Source of the DNA: Massospora cicadina
Taxonomy: Eukaryota > Entomophthoromycota > Entomophthoromycetes > Entomophthorales > Entomophthoraceae
NCBI GenBank assembly: GCA_022478985.1
Contig: JAKSZP010004198.1
Location: forward strand, 61,112-125,111
Direction: 5' to 3'
Length of the DNA stretch: 64,000 nucleotides
Numbering within the stretch: the stretch's first letter is position 1; each line of letters begins with the position of its first letter. Both the position numbers and the translations under genes were made by a program. Under the pieces are notes generated by a model. The model did no database searches. It saw only the letters and a list, made by a program, of their open reading frames with translations, and was not told where the DNA came from. Positions 22,407-32,946 of the stretch are shown here, in pieces.

Positions 22407-23513
22407 GTGGAATTTGGAGTCTGTGTGTATCTGGACATCCAAAAAACGGCCCTATGGGAAAAATTTTGTGAAGATGTACACAAAATTTTCCTGAACGCGG
22501 TGTATGTTGCACCTCACTCCATGTCGCACGGTTGGCTGGACCTAGGTTTTGAAAGCAAAATAGCAGCAGACGAGGCTGCAGCGGTGCGCGTAGTGGTCGA
22601 CCTCCCCGAAGGGCAATGGGTCATCAAAACTAAATGCACCAGATGGACAAAATCAAACCAAATTTTCCTCACGTTTGACTTTTTGCCTACTACGGTAAAA
22701 CGTGACATTTTGGAGCAACACCTGAAAGATGGTCTCGCCATATATGGCGAAATACAATCTTTCAAAATGCAACGTTTCACGCTGATGCCACACCTGTGCA
22801 CCAGCAAAGCCATCGCAGTTCTGACCCCAACTGAGGAGATCGCGAAGGACCTAACCCAGATCCCGCACTCCACCTTTATTGACATCGCAGGGCACACCAC
22901 CCACCCATTCCGGGTAACCGTGGACAGCGCGCCCCCCATTTGCACCCACTGTGACGCATTCGGCCATAAGGCACATGCGTGCCCCATTAAAGAGGGCGTT
23001 ACATTCCAAGAGCACCCCTCGGCGGCCATGGCCAGCGGAGAGGTGCACTATGAACCAACTGCAAGCACCAAAGAGGCTTTCCTGTGGGGAGCACAAGGCT
23101 GCTACCTATTGGTAAAGCCCATCTCCCCACAGGAGTGGAAGAAGGCCAAGCAGGCCTGTAGGACTGCGGCCAAGGAAGTGGCCAAGGTCACCACCACTAT
23201 CCCACACTCACAACGCCAGGAGGACATGGAGACCTTCGCGGTGGAAGCAACTTGGGAATCCATCACCCAATCAGATTGGGAGGCTCAAGCTGAGTGGGCC
23301 ACTCAATCCGAGGATCCAATGGGAGATTTGATCTCACCCAATCGCTGCACCCAAGCCCCGGTTGAAACTGACTTGGGACCTATTCCAACCAAAAAATTTT
23401 TTTTTGCCCCACTTGACGGTGCACCAAACTTATCCGCACCGCAAAAAATTCATCCGACGTCAAAAACAAAAAGCGAAGGCCAAAGCCAATGTGACTCTTT
23501 CCACAAAAATTAA
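22407..23513 (+). CDS. LINE ORF1 protein with CCHC zinc knuckle (368 aa readable)
   Basis: This protein binds the element RNA in the cytoplasmic RNP. It opens MEFGVCVYLDIQKTALWEKF. Conserved blocks are HGWLDLGFESKIAADEAA (about residues 40-58), NQIFLTFDFLPTTVKRDI, LEQHLKDGLAIYGEIQSF (about 103-121), and TQIPHSTFIDIAGHTTHPF. Then comes the knuckle CTHC-x4-H-x4-C encoded at 22941-22983 (about residues 179-192). The C-terminal third is charged and ends in a basic stretch. The native start may lie upstream: the frame is closed at a TGA before the ATG, while an adjacent frame holds an apparent N-terminus (ATG at 22204). ORF2 starts 108 bp after its stop. This arrangement parallels the HAL1-like protein elsewhere in the window. 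Confidence 0.85.
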   Translation: MEFGVCVYLDIQKTALWEKFCEDVHKIFLNAVYVAPHSMSHGWLDLGFESKIAADEAAAVRVVVDLPEGQWVIKTKCTRWTKSNQIFLTFDFLPTTVKRDILEQHLKDGLAIYGEIQSFKMQRFTLMPHLCTSKAIAVLTPTEEIAKDLTQIPHSTFIDIAGHTTHPFRVTVDSAPPICTHCDAFGHKAHACPIKEGVTFQEHPSAAMASGEVHYEPTASTKEAFLWGAQGCYLLVKPISPQEWKKAKQACRTAAKEVAKVTTTIPHSQRQEDMETFAVEATWESITQSDWEAQAEWATQSEDPMGDLISPNRCTQAPVETDLGPIPTKKFFFAPLDGAPNLSAPQKIHPTSKTKSEGQSQCDSFHKN

Positions 23514-23621
23514 CAAAAACCCTGATAGCGTTGCTGCTAATACCCGCACTGCTGTGAAAGCCCGTGGGGACCTGGAAGAGGCTGGTGGGCCAGGGGCCCC
23601 ACCCCTCGCACCTAAGGTGCG

Positions 23622-24945
23622 ATGGGGGAAACCTTCACTCTAGGGATGCTGAATATTGCCAATCTCAAGGCCTCCCCATCCCGGGCTAGGAAACTGAGTT
23701 TTTACAAAATAATTTACCCGTGGATATCCTGGCCATCCAGGAAACCCACTGTCCACGAGGTTCGAGGATGCTTGGAAAACAATGCTCCTACCATCCCTAT
23801 CCTTTTGGTCAAAGCACTGTGGGGTGCTAATTCGGAAAAACAATTTTTTCAAATTTACATCTTCAGAAACATTCCTAAATGACCGAGTGCTCGTTGTCAC
23901 CTTCTTATGGGCCAATGTTGCACACACAATTGTCAAAATTTACGCCCCAAATGGTGCACAAGAGCGTCAAGAATTTTTCTCATCAGTCAAATCCCTCCCG
24001 CTACCCCCAATTCTTTCCTAATCGGCGACATGAACTGTTGGCTAACTTCACCAACGGACCAGTGGCCACCCTCACCCCACACCCCACAGGGTCATGTAGA
24101 ACTACGCATTCTAAAAGCCACCCTTGGGTTAATGGATGTGCTGCCGTGACATGCCCCACTGCTCGAAAACATGACGCATCCCCACATCCACAATGGCCAA
24201 TTAAGGTCCATGACCCGCATTGACCTTATTCTAGCGCCGGCGAAATTCTAACCCCACATCTCCCACTTCAAAACAATGAAAATGGAATTCTCTGACCACC
24301 AACTGGTCTCAATAACATACCACTTACCCGTCACAGTTGCAAAGGCCCCACATTGGTGCAAAATCTACCCCCCAGAGCTTGCGTCGTCAGGAAGATCCAT
24401 GTGGGTGGAAGAGGCAACTTTGGCAAAATCGTTTGTTGCACCGTTTTATGCGGACCCCATTTCCACATGGGCAACTTTCAAAGAAGACACCATCCACCAC
24501 TATCGCCATCTCTCATCCAGATGCTCACGAGCCACATTGGCAGTTATCGCGCGCGCTGGCGGAATTGGCCCACTTGGAGTCCAACATCACAGCCTCAGGA
24601 TATAGCCCTGCATGGGGCCAGAAGTGGGCGGAGGCAGCAGCCCACCTCAACGCACTTGAAAGGCAACACAAACATTGGGTTTGTGTCCAATACAGGGCCA
24701 CACGCATCACTAAAGGTGACAAGTGCACCGCATACTTCTAAAAAATTTTTGCACCATGCCAGAGCGTGGCCTGCACACAGGTGCGAAGATTGGATAATTC
24801 TATTGTGGACACAATGGCTGAAGTGGCAATCGAAACGCAAAGATATTACTCCGAGTTATACCAAGCTGAACCAATTCAGCCGGCCAAAATGGCGGAATTT
24901 CTCGACAGAGCTCATATCCGCACCATTTTCTGATACCCAGAAATA
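23622..24945 (+). pseudogene. LINE ORF2, endonuclease region (frameshifted)
   Basis: This starts MGETFTLGMLNIANLKASPS. Apurinic/apyrimidinic-type endonuclease blocks are spread over three frames: the equivalent of LAIQE at about 23730 and NSFLIGDMNCWLTSP at about 24010-24060. An RIDLILA-type segment lies at about 24215 and FSDHQLVSITYHLP near 24290-24330. This domain nicks the target DNA. Frame changes near 23700, 24010, 24230 and 24580 separate it from the intact reverse transcriptase, so this copy cannot make a full ORF2 protein. Confidence 0.8.
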
Positions 24946-26409
24946 ATGAATTTAATTACTCCGAATGAATTATGGACTACCATTCGCGGTGCACCTAACT
25001 GGAAATGCCCAGGCCCAGATGGCATTCCATATGAGTTCTACAAAAAATATTTTAAATATATATCCCCATTGCTGCTAGCCTCACTCAACCAAAGCCTGTT
25101 GGAAATGCGCCTCCTACCAGGAGGACATGAGGCCTTTACTGTCACACTCTTCAAGAAAGGGGATAAGCTTGACTTAGCCAACTGGCGCCCCATTTCTCTA
25201 ACAAACACAGACACCAAAATTTTAACAAAAATCATGGCTAACCGTTTTGGGACTGTAGCATCTGCCACCATCTCTCCAGAACAATTTGGTTTCATCCCCA
25301 GAAGGTCAATTTGGGATAACGTTCACTCTGTGGCTAATGTGTGTCAGTCCACAGCCTCTGGGGCACTTGTATTCTTGGACCAACAAAAGGCCTATGATAG
25401 AGTAAACTGGGAATACCTTAGGGCCTGCCTCCAACAATTCCGCCTACCTCCCCGCTTCATTAACTGGGTGATGCTGCTCACGGAATCTGCAACAATGGCT
25501 GTGCGCGGCCCAGGTTTCCTAATGGAAGTAGTCCATCCTCAAAGGGGCCTGCGACAAGGGGACCCCCTGAGCCCACTCTTAAGCAACTTCAGCCTTGACC
25601 AACTACTGCGAAATGTGAATGCCCAACTCACTGGGGTCCATGTGCCAGGCCAAACCCCAGTCAAGATGATGGCATTTGCAGATGATTGCGTGGTGGGGGT
25701 GTCTAATAATAAAGATGCACGCGCGCTTGAAGCCCTCATCCAGGAATATTCCCGGGTAAGCAACGTGGCACTGAACGCCTCCAAAACTGAAATCATCCTC
25801 CTTGGTCAGTTTCAGAACTTCTGGGCCCCAGCAAGTAGTTCCCAACCCAGCCCAGCTGCTCGCCCAAGTCCACGCCTTACTAACTCAAAACACACCGCTC
25901 CACTGGTGCTCCCCTTTGTGTCGCGACCTACCATAGGACCGGTACGCCATCTGGGCGTGTGGTTGGAGGCAGGAGGATATGCGTCAGCAGTAATGGAGGG
26001 CCATATACTGGACAACGTGACGAAGCGAATCGCCTCTCTCAGAGCCCACCCTACTACCCTCACTGGCAGGGTTGTTCTTGCCAACTCTATGCTCCTATCC
26101 AAAGTCTGGTTTGGAGCCCACGCCATCCCCTTCTCCCCAAGCTTCTTCAAATCCCTGTATGCTTTGCTACAAGGTTGGCTTTGGTCAGGCCGCCCTCCAC
26201 CAGTACGGCTAGAGGTCATGTTTGGCCCTCATCATCAAGGTGGCATGGGCCTACTTGACTTCAAAGCCCATGCCGCCAAGATCCTAGGCACCTGGATTGC
26301 GGCCATCACTGCTCCTACACTCCCATCCCAACACTGGTCCGCGCGCGCGCCCGCTCCAACTTCTCCCGAGCCTTGGGCCTCAACAATCCATCAAACCCCC
26401 ACTCCCTGA
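24946..26409 (+). CDS. LINE ORF2, reverse transcriptase domain (open, 487 aa)
   Basis: All recognisable reverse transcriptase motifs of the L1 type are in one frame. GPDGIPYEFYKKYF is at about residues 24-37 and LANWRPISLTNTDTKI at about 80-95. ALVFLDQQKAYDRVNWEYL, with the motif A Asp, is at about 138-156, and RGLRQGDPLSPLLSNF at about 200-215. FADDCVVGVSN (FADD at 25675-25686) holds the two catalytic Asp, and LNASKTEIILLGQF is followed by GPVRHLGVWL. The catalytic residues are intact, unusual in this window. The start Met is only the first in the open stretch; the natural protein starts at the endonuclease. The frame is lost in a GCGCGCGC run near 26340, which may be replication slippage or an assembly error. 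Confidence 0.88.
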   Translation: MNLITPNELWTTIRGAPNWKCPGPDGIPYEFYKKYFKYISPLLLASLNQSLLEMRLLPGGHEAFTVTLFKKGDKLDLANWRPISLTNTDTKILTKIMANRFGTVASATISPEQFGFIPRRSIWDNVHSVANVCQSTASGALVFLDQQKAYDRVNWEYLRACLQQFRLPPRFINWVMLLTESATMAVRGPGFLMEVVHPQRGLRQGDPLSPLLSNFSLDQLLRNVNAQLTGVHVPGQTPVKMMAFADDCVVGVSNNKDARALEALIQEYSRVSNVALNASKTEIILLGQFQNFWAPASSSQPSPAARPSPRLTNSKHTAPLVLPFVSRPTIGPVRHLGVWLEAGGYASAVMEGHILDNVTKRIASLRAHPTTLTGRVVLANSMLLSKVWFGAHAIPFSPSFFKSLYALLQGWLWSGRPPPVRLEVMFGPHHQGGMGLLDFKAHAAKILGTWIAAITAPTLPSQHWSARAPAPTSPEPWASTIHQTPTP

Positions 26410-27137
26410 TGAAATACCTCGCATCACACACATCAGCCACAGGTCCTCACGGGACTAAAACCCACTACAAACGAATCCTACTCTCCATGTGAAGCGCAGA
26501 GTGGAGAATTCATATTAGTGGACATACAACCCGAAGAGGCCGCCCCTCTCCTTAGTTCACACAAGAGGTACAGGGGCTACCCATCCATGATGGCGTGATC
26601 CCCATTTGACCCCAAGTCCTATCCAGGGTGGACTACCTGGACATGATGGACATCCCTTATTCTACTGAGACCCAAAAGACTATCTGGAAATATGCACACC
26701 ATCCTCTGTTGCAGCCTCAAGTCCGCTCCCATGTGTGGCGCTGCCTGAGGCGGGTGTATCGTACAGCTGAGCGCTCTAATGCTTTACACTCATCCTGTGT
26801 CGTGTGTGGCCAGTATGGAACGCTGTTTCACCGCCTGGAGAAGTGCCCCACCTCTAAAGTAATATGGCGCGAAGTCCAACGTCTGCTAGGCCAGGATCAA
26901 ACACATCCCTTCAGTCTGTCAAGAGATATATTTGCTTCATCAATGGCCTCCCCTCCCACCCTCCCTTCGTGCTCTGGTGGTTGCAATCGCCATGTGGACT
27001 ATCCACAAGATTGTCTTGGATGCCATCGCCGGATCCATCCCCACCCTCCCTGAAGCTGTCCACAGATTCTGGTCTCATTTGGTGGACCACTTTCAAGCGT
27101 GGATGTTTGGATATCTCCCACCGCGTTGCTGACAGCT
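26410..27137 (+). pseudogene. LINE ORF2 C-terminus with Cys-His knuckle
   Basis: This continues ORF2 in other frames: ALGLNNPSNP before the break, then VDYLDMMDIPYSTETQKTIW at 26628-26690. CVVCGQYGTLFHRLEKCPTS (about 26795-26850) is the C-x2-C...H-x4-C knuckle found near the end of L1 ORF2 proteins. The 3' untranslated part runs to the A-rich end at 27372. Confidence 0.78.
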
Positions 27138-28210
27138 GGTCTCCTCCTGGTTCCCAGTCTGGTTCATCAAATCAGACCCCTTCCTCCACACGTGCTCAAT
27201 AGTGGCTACGCCCCCTACACACGTTCCCTCCCCTTCCCATAAGTGGCGTTCCCGCTGGCAACAAGAGATAGCATCGCTTCTCTGGGGTGCCTCACCTGGT
27301 ACTGAGTTTTGTCTCGTCTGAGTCATATTCGGAAGTGTCCGTCCCATGGTCAGCCTTCCCCGCAATAAATTTAAAAATTGCAATAATGGGTATGTAAAAT
27401 TGTCCTAGGATCATCTCGAAATGTGTTTTATCATACTGCTGACGAGATATGAATTCTGGGAGATTTTGTGGACAATTTAAATAAATGATATACCCTTAAT
27501 TGGGCCATTGGCAGGCTTCTCTCAATAGCACTAGGTACTCCCATTCAGGAAGTTCATGCGCAAGTGCTATTGTGCTGGTTACACTATTGAAATTCAAAAT
27601 ATTTTGATAGTCAATTATGTTTTTGTTACAGCTGACAAAAATGACTCCCTAATTGGGATGTCAACTGTCCTCTCAATAGTACTAGTTACTCCCATTCAGG
27701 TGGTCCATGTACAAGTGCTATTGTGCCGATTATGTGTACCAACATACAAAATTTCTCCCTGAGGTGAGAAGATGATTACATTTTTTGTTTGTCTGATTGT
27801 CAATGGGACTTTTAACGTTAACTTTGGGTCAGTCCCAAACAATTTTGTATACTTTTTCTTAATATTGGTCCCAATTAATTATGACTAATTGCTGAGGTTT
27901 GGGGCAGTAATAATCAGCCCAACTGTTTAAATATTCAGCCTGAGCTAACAATAGAATAAACAGATTGAATTGACATTATGTTGATTGGCTCTGCCAAGTA
28001 GTTGCAGAGAAGACTGGCCTAAATGTGTGGGGATATTCAGCCTGAGCTTTTTAATACTATAACTAAATCCATGTTGTGATAATCATCCTGAGCCGTGTTA
28101 TTGCAATAGGTTTTAATTAGATTATTAGCTTAAGCATTAAGAGGAAAATCAGTCCGATCTGTAATTTGTCAAATGGTTTTGTTTTTGAGTCAACCACAAA
28201 ATCTGACACA

Positions 28211-28650
28211 TACTATACAGGATTCTAATAATTTTTTTAATTTTGATAAGCATTCCTTTCAGATAAATTGAGTTTTGAGCCACTGGTGAGTTTACCAATT
28301 CCAACATGGCTAACCTTCAGATGTCCTTTTAATATGATATCAGTACAAGCTAAGGGTCATATTTAGGGTAATCATTTTTAAGATATGAGTTTGTACAGTT
28401 TGCCATTTCTAGTTTGGATATTCGCCAATATTTTTTGCTAATCAATTTGAAGGGTCAGGGTCTCGCCTTTTCATAAAGCGGTCAAAACAAGAGTTCATAG
28501 AATTAATCTTACTCAGGGTTGGTTATAGTTAATATGGGGAGCCTAGATAAGAAATATACATTTTGGCGTATTGGCCCTGGTCAATGAATGATATAAAATT
28601 GTAGTTTAAAGTTTTAACGCCCATCAGGCTATACTCATGTCAAGATCCTT
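28211..28650 (-). pseudogene. Gypsy integrase, upstream part with the first zinc-binding Cys
   Basis: The minus strand just outside the nest reads, with frame changes, a GHLKVSHVGIGKL-like segment and then KKLLESCIV up to the insertion point. Joined over the nest, minus one copy of the 5 bp duplication, it gives ESCIVCKSQDGPNP, i.e. the C-x2-C of an integrase HHCC domain. It is heavily mutated. The continuation upstream towards RNase H is not readable with confidence. Confidence 0.6.
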
Positions 28651-31562
28651 CATCTATTGCAGCCATCATAATGAAGCATAGTTGTAAGGCTTTCCACTAA
28701 GGGCAAGAAGCCAGGTGGTACCTACTACCCCTTTTAAGATAGGAAAGGCTAATTTAATTTTGAAAATTTACTATAATCGCGCCAACCACAATCCCCCTCC
28801 TGCTTAGTAATTAGCATGTTGAAAAAAAGCTCCTGTGTAGTCAATTTCATAACTCTACCAAAATGTTAAAAGTACCTCAGGTAAGTCCAACAATACCACC
28901 ACCCATTTTCTTAAATCCAAAAATTTCAAAAATTCCAAAGGTGTTACAACACTCAAGCTACAAGAATTCAATTTTGCCAAAAATTTTGGAAAATAAACTC
29001 CAAGAAACCCTCTTTTATTCTCACCCTGTTATCCCTTTTTACATTTTTAGAACTTTGCTGTCAATTGAGGACCAGACCTCTGAAGGTGGAGCGTGCCTCA
29101 GTTTGGAAAAAGTTTCAAAAATTATCAAGATAGCTAAATTAGGGGACAGCCAATCATGGCGTGTACCATTATCTTTCCCAACATAAGTGCTTGCGCCCCT
29201 TGTGAAAATCCCTCTACCACCCTAAGTTCTCACACCAACTCATGAACTAACCCTCTCCACTCAAGCTCGTTCCTAGAAACTTGCAGCTGGAGAAGATGCT
29301 GACCCCCAGAGCAGCAGGACCTAAGGATAGTGTTTCAAGTTGTAAATCCCCTTTTCCTATATAAAGGCCAGTGCCCTTATTAGTGAGAAATTTGAACTAT
29401 TTTGCTTTTCAAGTTTTGTTTAAATTTTTATAAAACGTTTCCCCTCCCACCATTTGTTTTCTTTCATCTTCAAGATTTTTGAGCACCAAGGCCCCATCCA
29501 GGTAGTTTCAGTGCAGCTACAAAGGTAGCGCTCCCCAAATCAACTAAAGGATTTTGGGGCCACCGTGACAGTAGTTGCCTGGGTACTCTGATGACTGAAA
29601 GGTACAAGGGGGATTTAGAGAAAACTTGGGCATCAAAACCTAACAATGGCTTCCTACAGGTCGAGTTTTAAGGATCAACAATCAAGTAAACTGAGGTTTA
29701 CAAATTAATATTAAAATAAATTGGCTGGTTAGATTAGTAATTAACTCATCCTCTCAATTGGTTGGATCAAATGGTGTTAGTTTTTGGGTGGTAGGTGGGA
29801 AGCCTAAAATGCTAGTAAAAAATAAAAAATAAATAATATGGTTATAGTTCAAACAAATTGGTAAATAAATGTTAATTATATTTTGGGCATTTGGCTCAAC
29901 TGAGCAAAGCAGCTTTCCAGAACTACAGAGGATCTTGTCAATGGAATGGATCAGTTGCAGCAACCCTCAGTTTGGCTGATTCAAGCAACTTTTTTGATTT
30001 TTCTGGGCCTTGGTAAGAAATTAAACATCAGATATGAAGGACTGTTGCCAATTTTAGCTTTAAGTTCTGTTTTAGAAGCCAGAGTGTGTATGATAAAATG
30101 ATGGGAGAGTGCGTTTTAGTCTCAAGGGCACTTGGCTTGACTAACCCAATTAATTTGTTAAACTTTTCGGTCACCTCGCCAAAGGAAAAAAATTTGATGT
30201 CAAAGCATTTGGGTTATACTTTTTTGAGCAGTTGTAAGTCTTGGTGTTGGAAAACAGAGTAATGAGGCAGTCAGTTAGGTTGGATGCTTCATTTGGCTCA
30301 TCAGGAGGTTCTGGTGCAGCTGCTCAATTAAATTTGATATTTTCTCGGTGGGTTTCAGTGGATTTTATTGCAGCATCAGAACGATGAGGAGCATCAGCGA
30401 ATAGGAATGGAAAGGGTGCTGAGGCATTTAGGGTGGCTGTTTTATCAGTGAAATAGTAGGAAGCGTAGGCACAGGTAAATTAAAATGACGCTAAGTATTT
30501 TTGTGCTAATTTGATTTCATTGTTATGAATTGAGGAGTTTTGGCGCAGATAAATGAGAAGGGCGCTGAAGAAATTTTAGCTGGTTGATTCATCTTCAGAG
30601 TCAAAAGTGCATAAAGCTTCAGTGCAGGGAACTGGAGATGGCACCAAGGCACTTTGCTTGATCATACTAACTTCATCCCTTGGAACATTAGTAAATTAAT
30701 CTTGCTCACTTTGAAATAAGTTGTTTTTGCTCCATACAGTGGGAAACTGCCACAAAGATTTATAGTAGGGAGGTGGGTCTTTAGCTTCACGTCCTAATTA
30801 AAGGCTTCTTTGTTAGCTCAACGTCTTATTTATCTGATATTTTGTATAATCATTTGATAGACAGACGTCCAATTGATAAAGTACCATTGACTCAATGAAG
30901 TCTCAAAAACCAGAGTGGGATCTGGGCTTTATGGTAGAACACTTCAACTAACAGTGCTTTTTAAGGATGGGAGGGTTAAATTGAATTAGAGAATGCTGTA
31001 TTTTGACTTATTGAGTGTACCCTTTGGAGTAAATTCATCTTACCACTGGCCTTAATTATTGTGAAGGTATGTATTCACCAGGTAGCATTGGAAGGGGCCT
31101 GGAAGGGAGTACCAGTGTTGAGTTTTATATAATATTTGAAAGCTGGTCCCATACAAGGTTATGCAAGTATGAGTTGCTATACCACCAGCAGAATCTCTTG
31201 TCAGACTTTTGTCACTAGGGCAATCTCTTAGTGGAATGACTGTCACCAAGGGAAATCTCTGTTATGTAAACAGACAAAATCTATAGTTCAAAACTAAGCA
31301 AAAATTATCCTAAAAATTAAAAGGTTTTTACTTGATATCACCTTTAGCATTTTAATATGATAGAGAGATAGGGACTAAGCGGGAATAGGGAAAAATTGCA
31401 TATGCTTATCAGAACATGATTTTTGAGGAGATTGATCCTGAGTTTTTTTCATTTAAATACTTTATCTTGATAAATGAAGATTGGTCGATGCCATATAGCT
31501 CAAAGCTGATAATTTTAGGTCTTCCATCCAGAAAAGCATCATCTGACAAAACAATATCTTAA
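28651..31562. other. Degenerate repeat DNA without assignable genes
   Basis: About 2.9 kb. A 107-codon plus frame (28863-29186) is Pro/Lys/Ile-rich and matches nothing I know. A TATA-like TCCTATATAAAGG lies near 29357. On the minus strand around 30200-30450 a segment reading FADAPHRSDAA then AAAPEPPDEP vaguely resembles the HAL1-like C-terminus, so an old copy is possible but unproven. Confidence 0.35.
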
Positions 31563-32257
31563 TGTTAATGATTATTCTGGCCCTTCGGCCCAACAACACT
31601 GCTAAGTAAACTATTAAGTAATTTCAAATAGAGGTAATAAAAATGGTAAGCTATTTGTAAACCTGAAGTCAAGGCTTGACTTGCATTGGGGCAAAGCCTG
31701 AAAGGGTCACAGACTTTACATCAATAGGCTTAAAACATCATATTTCTAGTGGTAACAATTATGGTTCATTGCGTTATATTTTTGAACTCAGATTAAATTA
31801 ATTTACAAAAATTTTCTATTACAAATAATGTTGAGGTTTGGTTGAAAACAAAGTCTCAAGTTTTTGCTTACTTGAACTATAAAAAATACCATCAGTGATA
31901 GACTCAAACTATCCCCCTTGGGTTGGGACCATCTAGTACTAAAAAAAGATAGACTCAATCTATTAGGCAGAGTTGTTTCCATGCTTAACAAAGTGATTGA
32001 GGTCCAGAATATCTAAACTCCCCTAAATTAATTTTGCCCTAATTTAATCTCTTTGTTGGTTGTCTCCCTTACAATAAAGTACTTTGCTTAGATATACTTA
32101 TCTAACTTATATTACCTTTTGTTGAACTTGAGGTATACCTCCTTATGGCGGTATCTTAGGTTCTTTTCACGAGCTCTGAATATGTGAGCATGATATTGGG
32201 TGTGTGCACAAAGTCTTTTAATAAACTACCTGGAGTATTAGTGACACTTTCCTCACA
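31563..32257 (+). repeat. 5' LTR of the chromovirus
   Basis: It shares TTGGGGTTTGGTTGAA-like, CTCCTTATGGCGGTATC and GACACTYYCCTCA blocks with the 3' LTR. Without the 51 bp gained by the micro-insertion it is about 644 bp, against 666 bp for the 3' LTR. Confidence 0.65.
31897..31958 (+). mobile_element. 40 bp micro-insertion with 11 bp target duplication
   Basis: GATAGACTCAA (31897-31907) is repeated exactly at 31948-31958. The 40 bp between them ends TTGGGTTGGGACCATCTAG followed by TACT and seven A residues. This is the same 3' terminus as at 12097 and 43086. The paired 3' LTR lacks it, so it arrived after the host element. Confidence 0.8.
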
Positions 32258-32946
32258 TTAGAAGACCAAACCCTTCTATTTTACACGTTAAAATTTATTT
32301 TATGTGGGATTTACTCCTGGTGGTGATAGATTGCGTTGGGTATGCACAATGGTTCCAATGCTTCTGCCACAGTGTTATCATCTGTTTTGGCAGTGGGCCA
32401 CCTCAGCATTTATTTTTTCTTTCCCACTGTGTGAATCCAACGTTTTCTGTGAGTACTTGGTGGTTTTGGACAGTTTAAGGCCCTGATACTAGGGCTTATA
32501 ATTTTTCAAACATTCTAATATCTGTTGTAAAGCAGCTTTCGCTTACTTTTTAATGGCGTTGAGTGGCTGCATTGGCTTTTACCCCAAACTTCTGCCTGGG
32601 CATTTAGAGTTTTGGAAATTATGCTTATGGTGGATGAGGCGGTCAAAGATTTTGAGTGGCTCCTGGAAGTGGGGCAATTCATGTTCTCTGACTTCTAACC
32701 TTCTATGGGCTGTTTGCGCCCAGTCAATTTGGATGCCTTTGGGAGCCCTACTTATATAAATTTGGATAAGTCCTAGGCCTGATGTGTCCTGATGTCATCA
32801 AAGCATGATTATTCATAAAAAAGTAATCAGCTGGTCAGTGTATACTTGGGGTGGGTAGGGCTCCACTTGCCTCCTCCCTCATGTGATTATATTTTTTGTG
32901 AACTTCCAACCCCAACTGAAGTGAGGCTTGTTAATTTATCCTGTGT

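Larger units (their letters stand above)
22091..27390 (+). mobile_element. L1-type LINE, full length (~5.26 kb), plus-strand copy
   Basis: The body is 22109-27372. It is flanked by AAAAATTGCAACAATGGG (22091-22108) and AAAAATTGCAATAATGGG (27373-27390), 17 of 18 identical. The 5' end is AACTTTTCTTTCTCATTGC and the 3' end is CCCGCAATAAATTTAAA. ORF1 (22407-23513) and the reverse transcriptase part of ORF2 (24946-26409) are open; the endonuclease part is frameshifted. It is head-to-head with the minus-strand copy, with 2.15 kb between the two 5' ends. Confidence 0.92.
14235..28210 (-). mobile_element. LTR retrotransposon with a 0.73 kb body, carrying two nested LINEs
   Basis: Two copies of a ~1.34 kb repeat lie in direct orientation: 14235-20860 and 21593-28210 once the nested LINEs are removed (1,342 and 1,336 bp net). 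On the minus strand the LTR starts TGTGYCAG and ends CA. A PBS-like TGGTGCTCACTC follows the 5' LTR after one base (21591-21580). A polypurine tract AAATGGGGGGA abuts the 3' LTR (20871-20861). Flanks are TACTA (28211-28215) and TACCA (14230-14234), a 5 bp target duplication with one transition. The internal region is only 732 bp and holds no pol, so the element would be non-autonomous, like LARD/TRIM elements. It inserted into a gypsy integrase gene. Confidence 0.8.
21593..28210 (-). repeat. 5' LTR of the short-bodied element, split by a plus-strand LINE
   Basis: The LTR parts are 27391-28210 and 21593-22108, net 1,336 bp. It aligns with the 3' LTR throughout. The LINE insertion point is about 57 bp from the equivalent point used by the other LINE in the other LTR. 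Confidence 0.78.

Noticed and set aside
28863..29186. 107-codon plus-strand open frame
   Set aside because: Low-complexity Pro/Lys/Ile composition, no motif, no related frame elsewhere in the window.
30200..30800. Possible eighth HAL1-like copy on the minus strand
   Set aside because: Only a loose FADAP / APEPPDEP resemblance, without zinc knuckle, 3' terminus or duplication.
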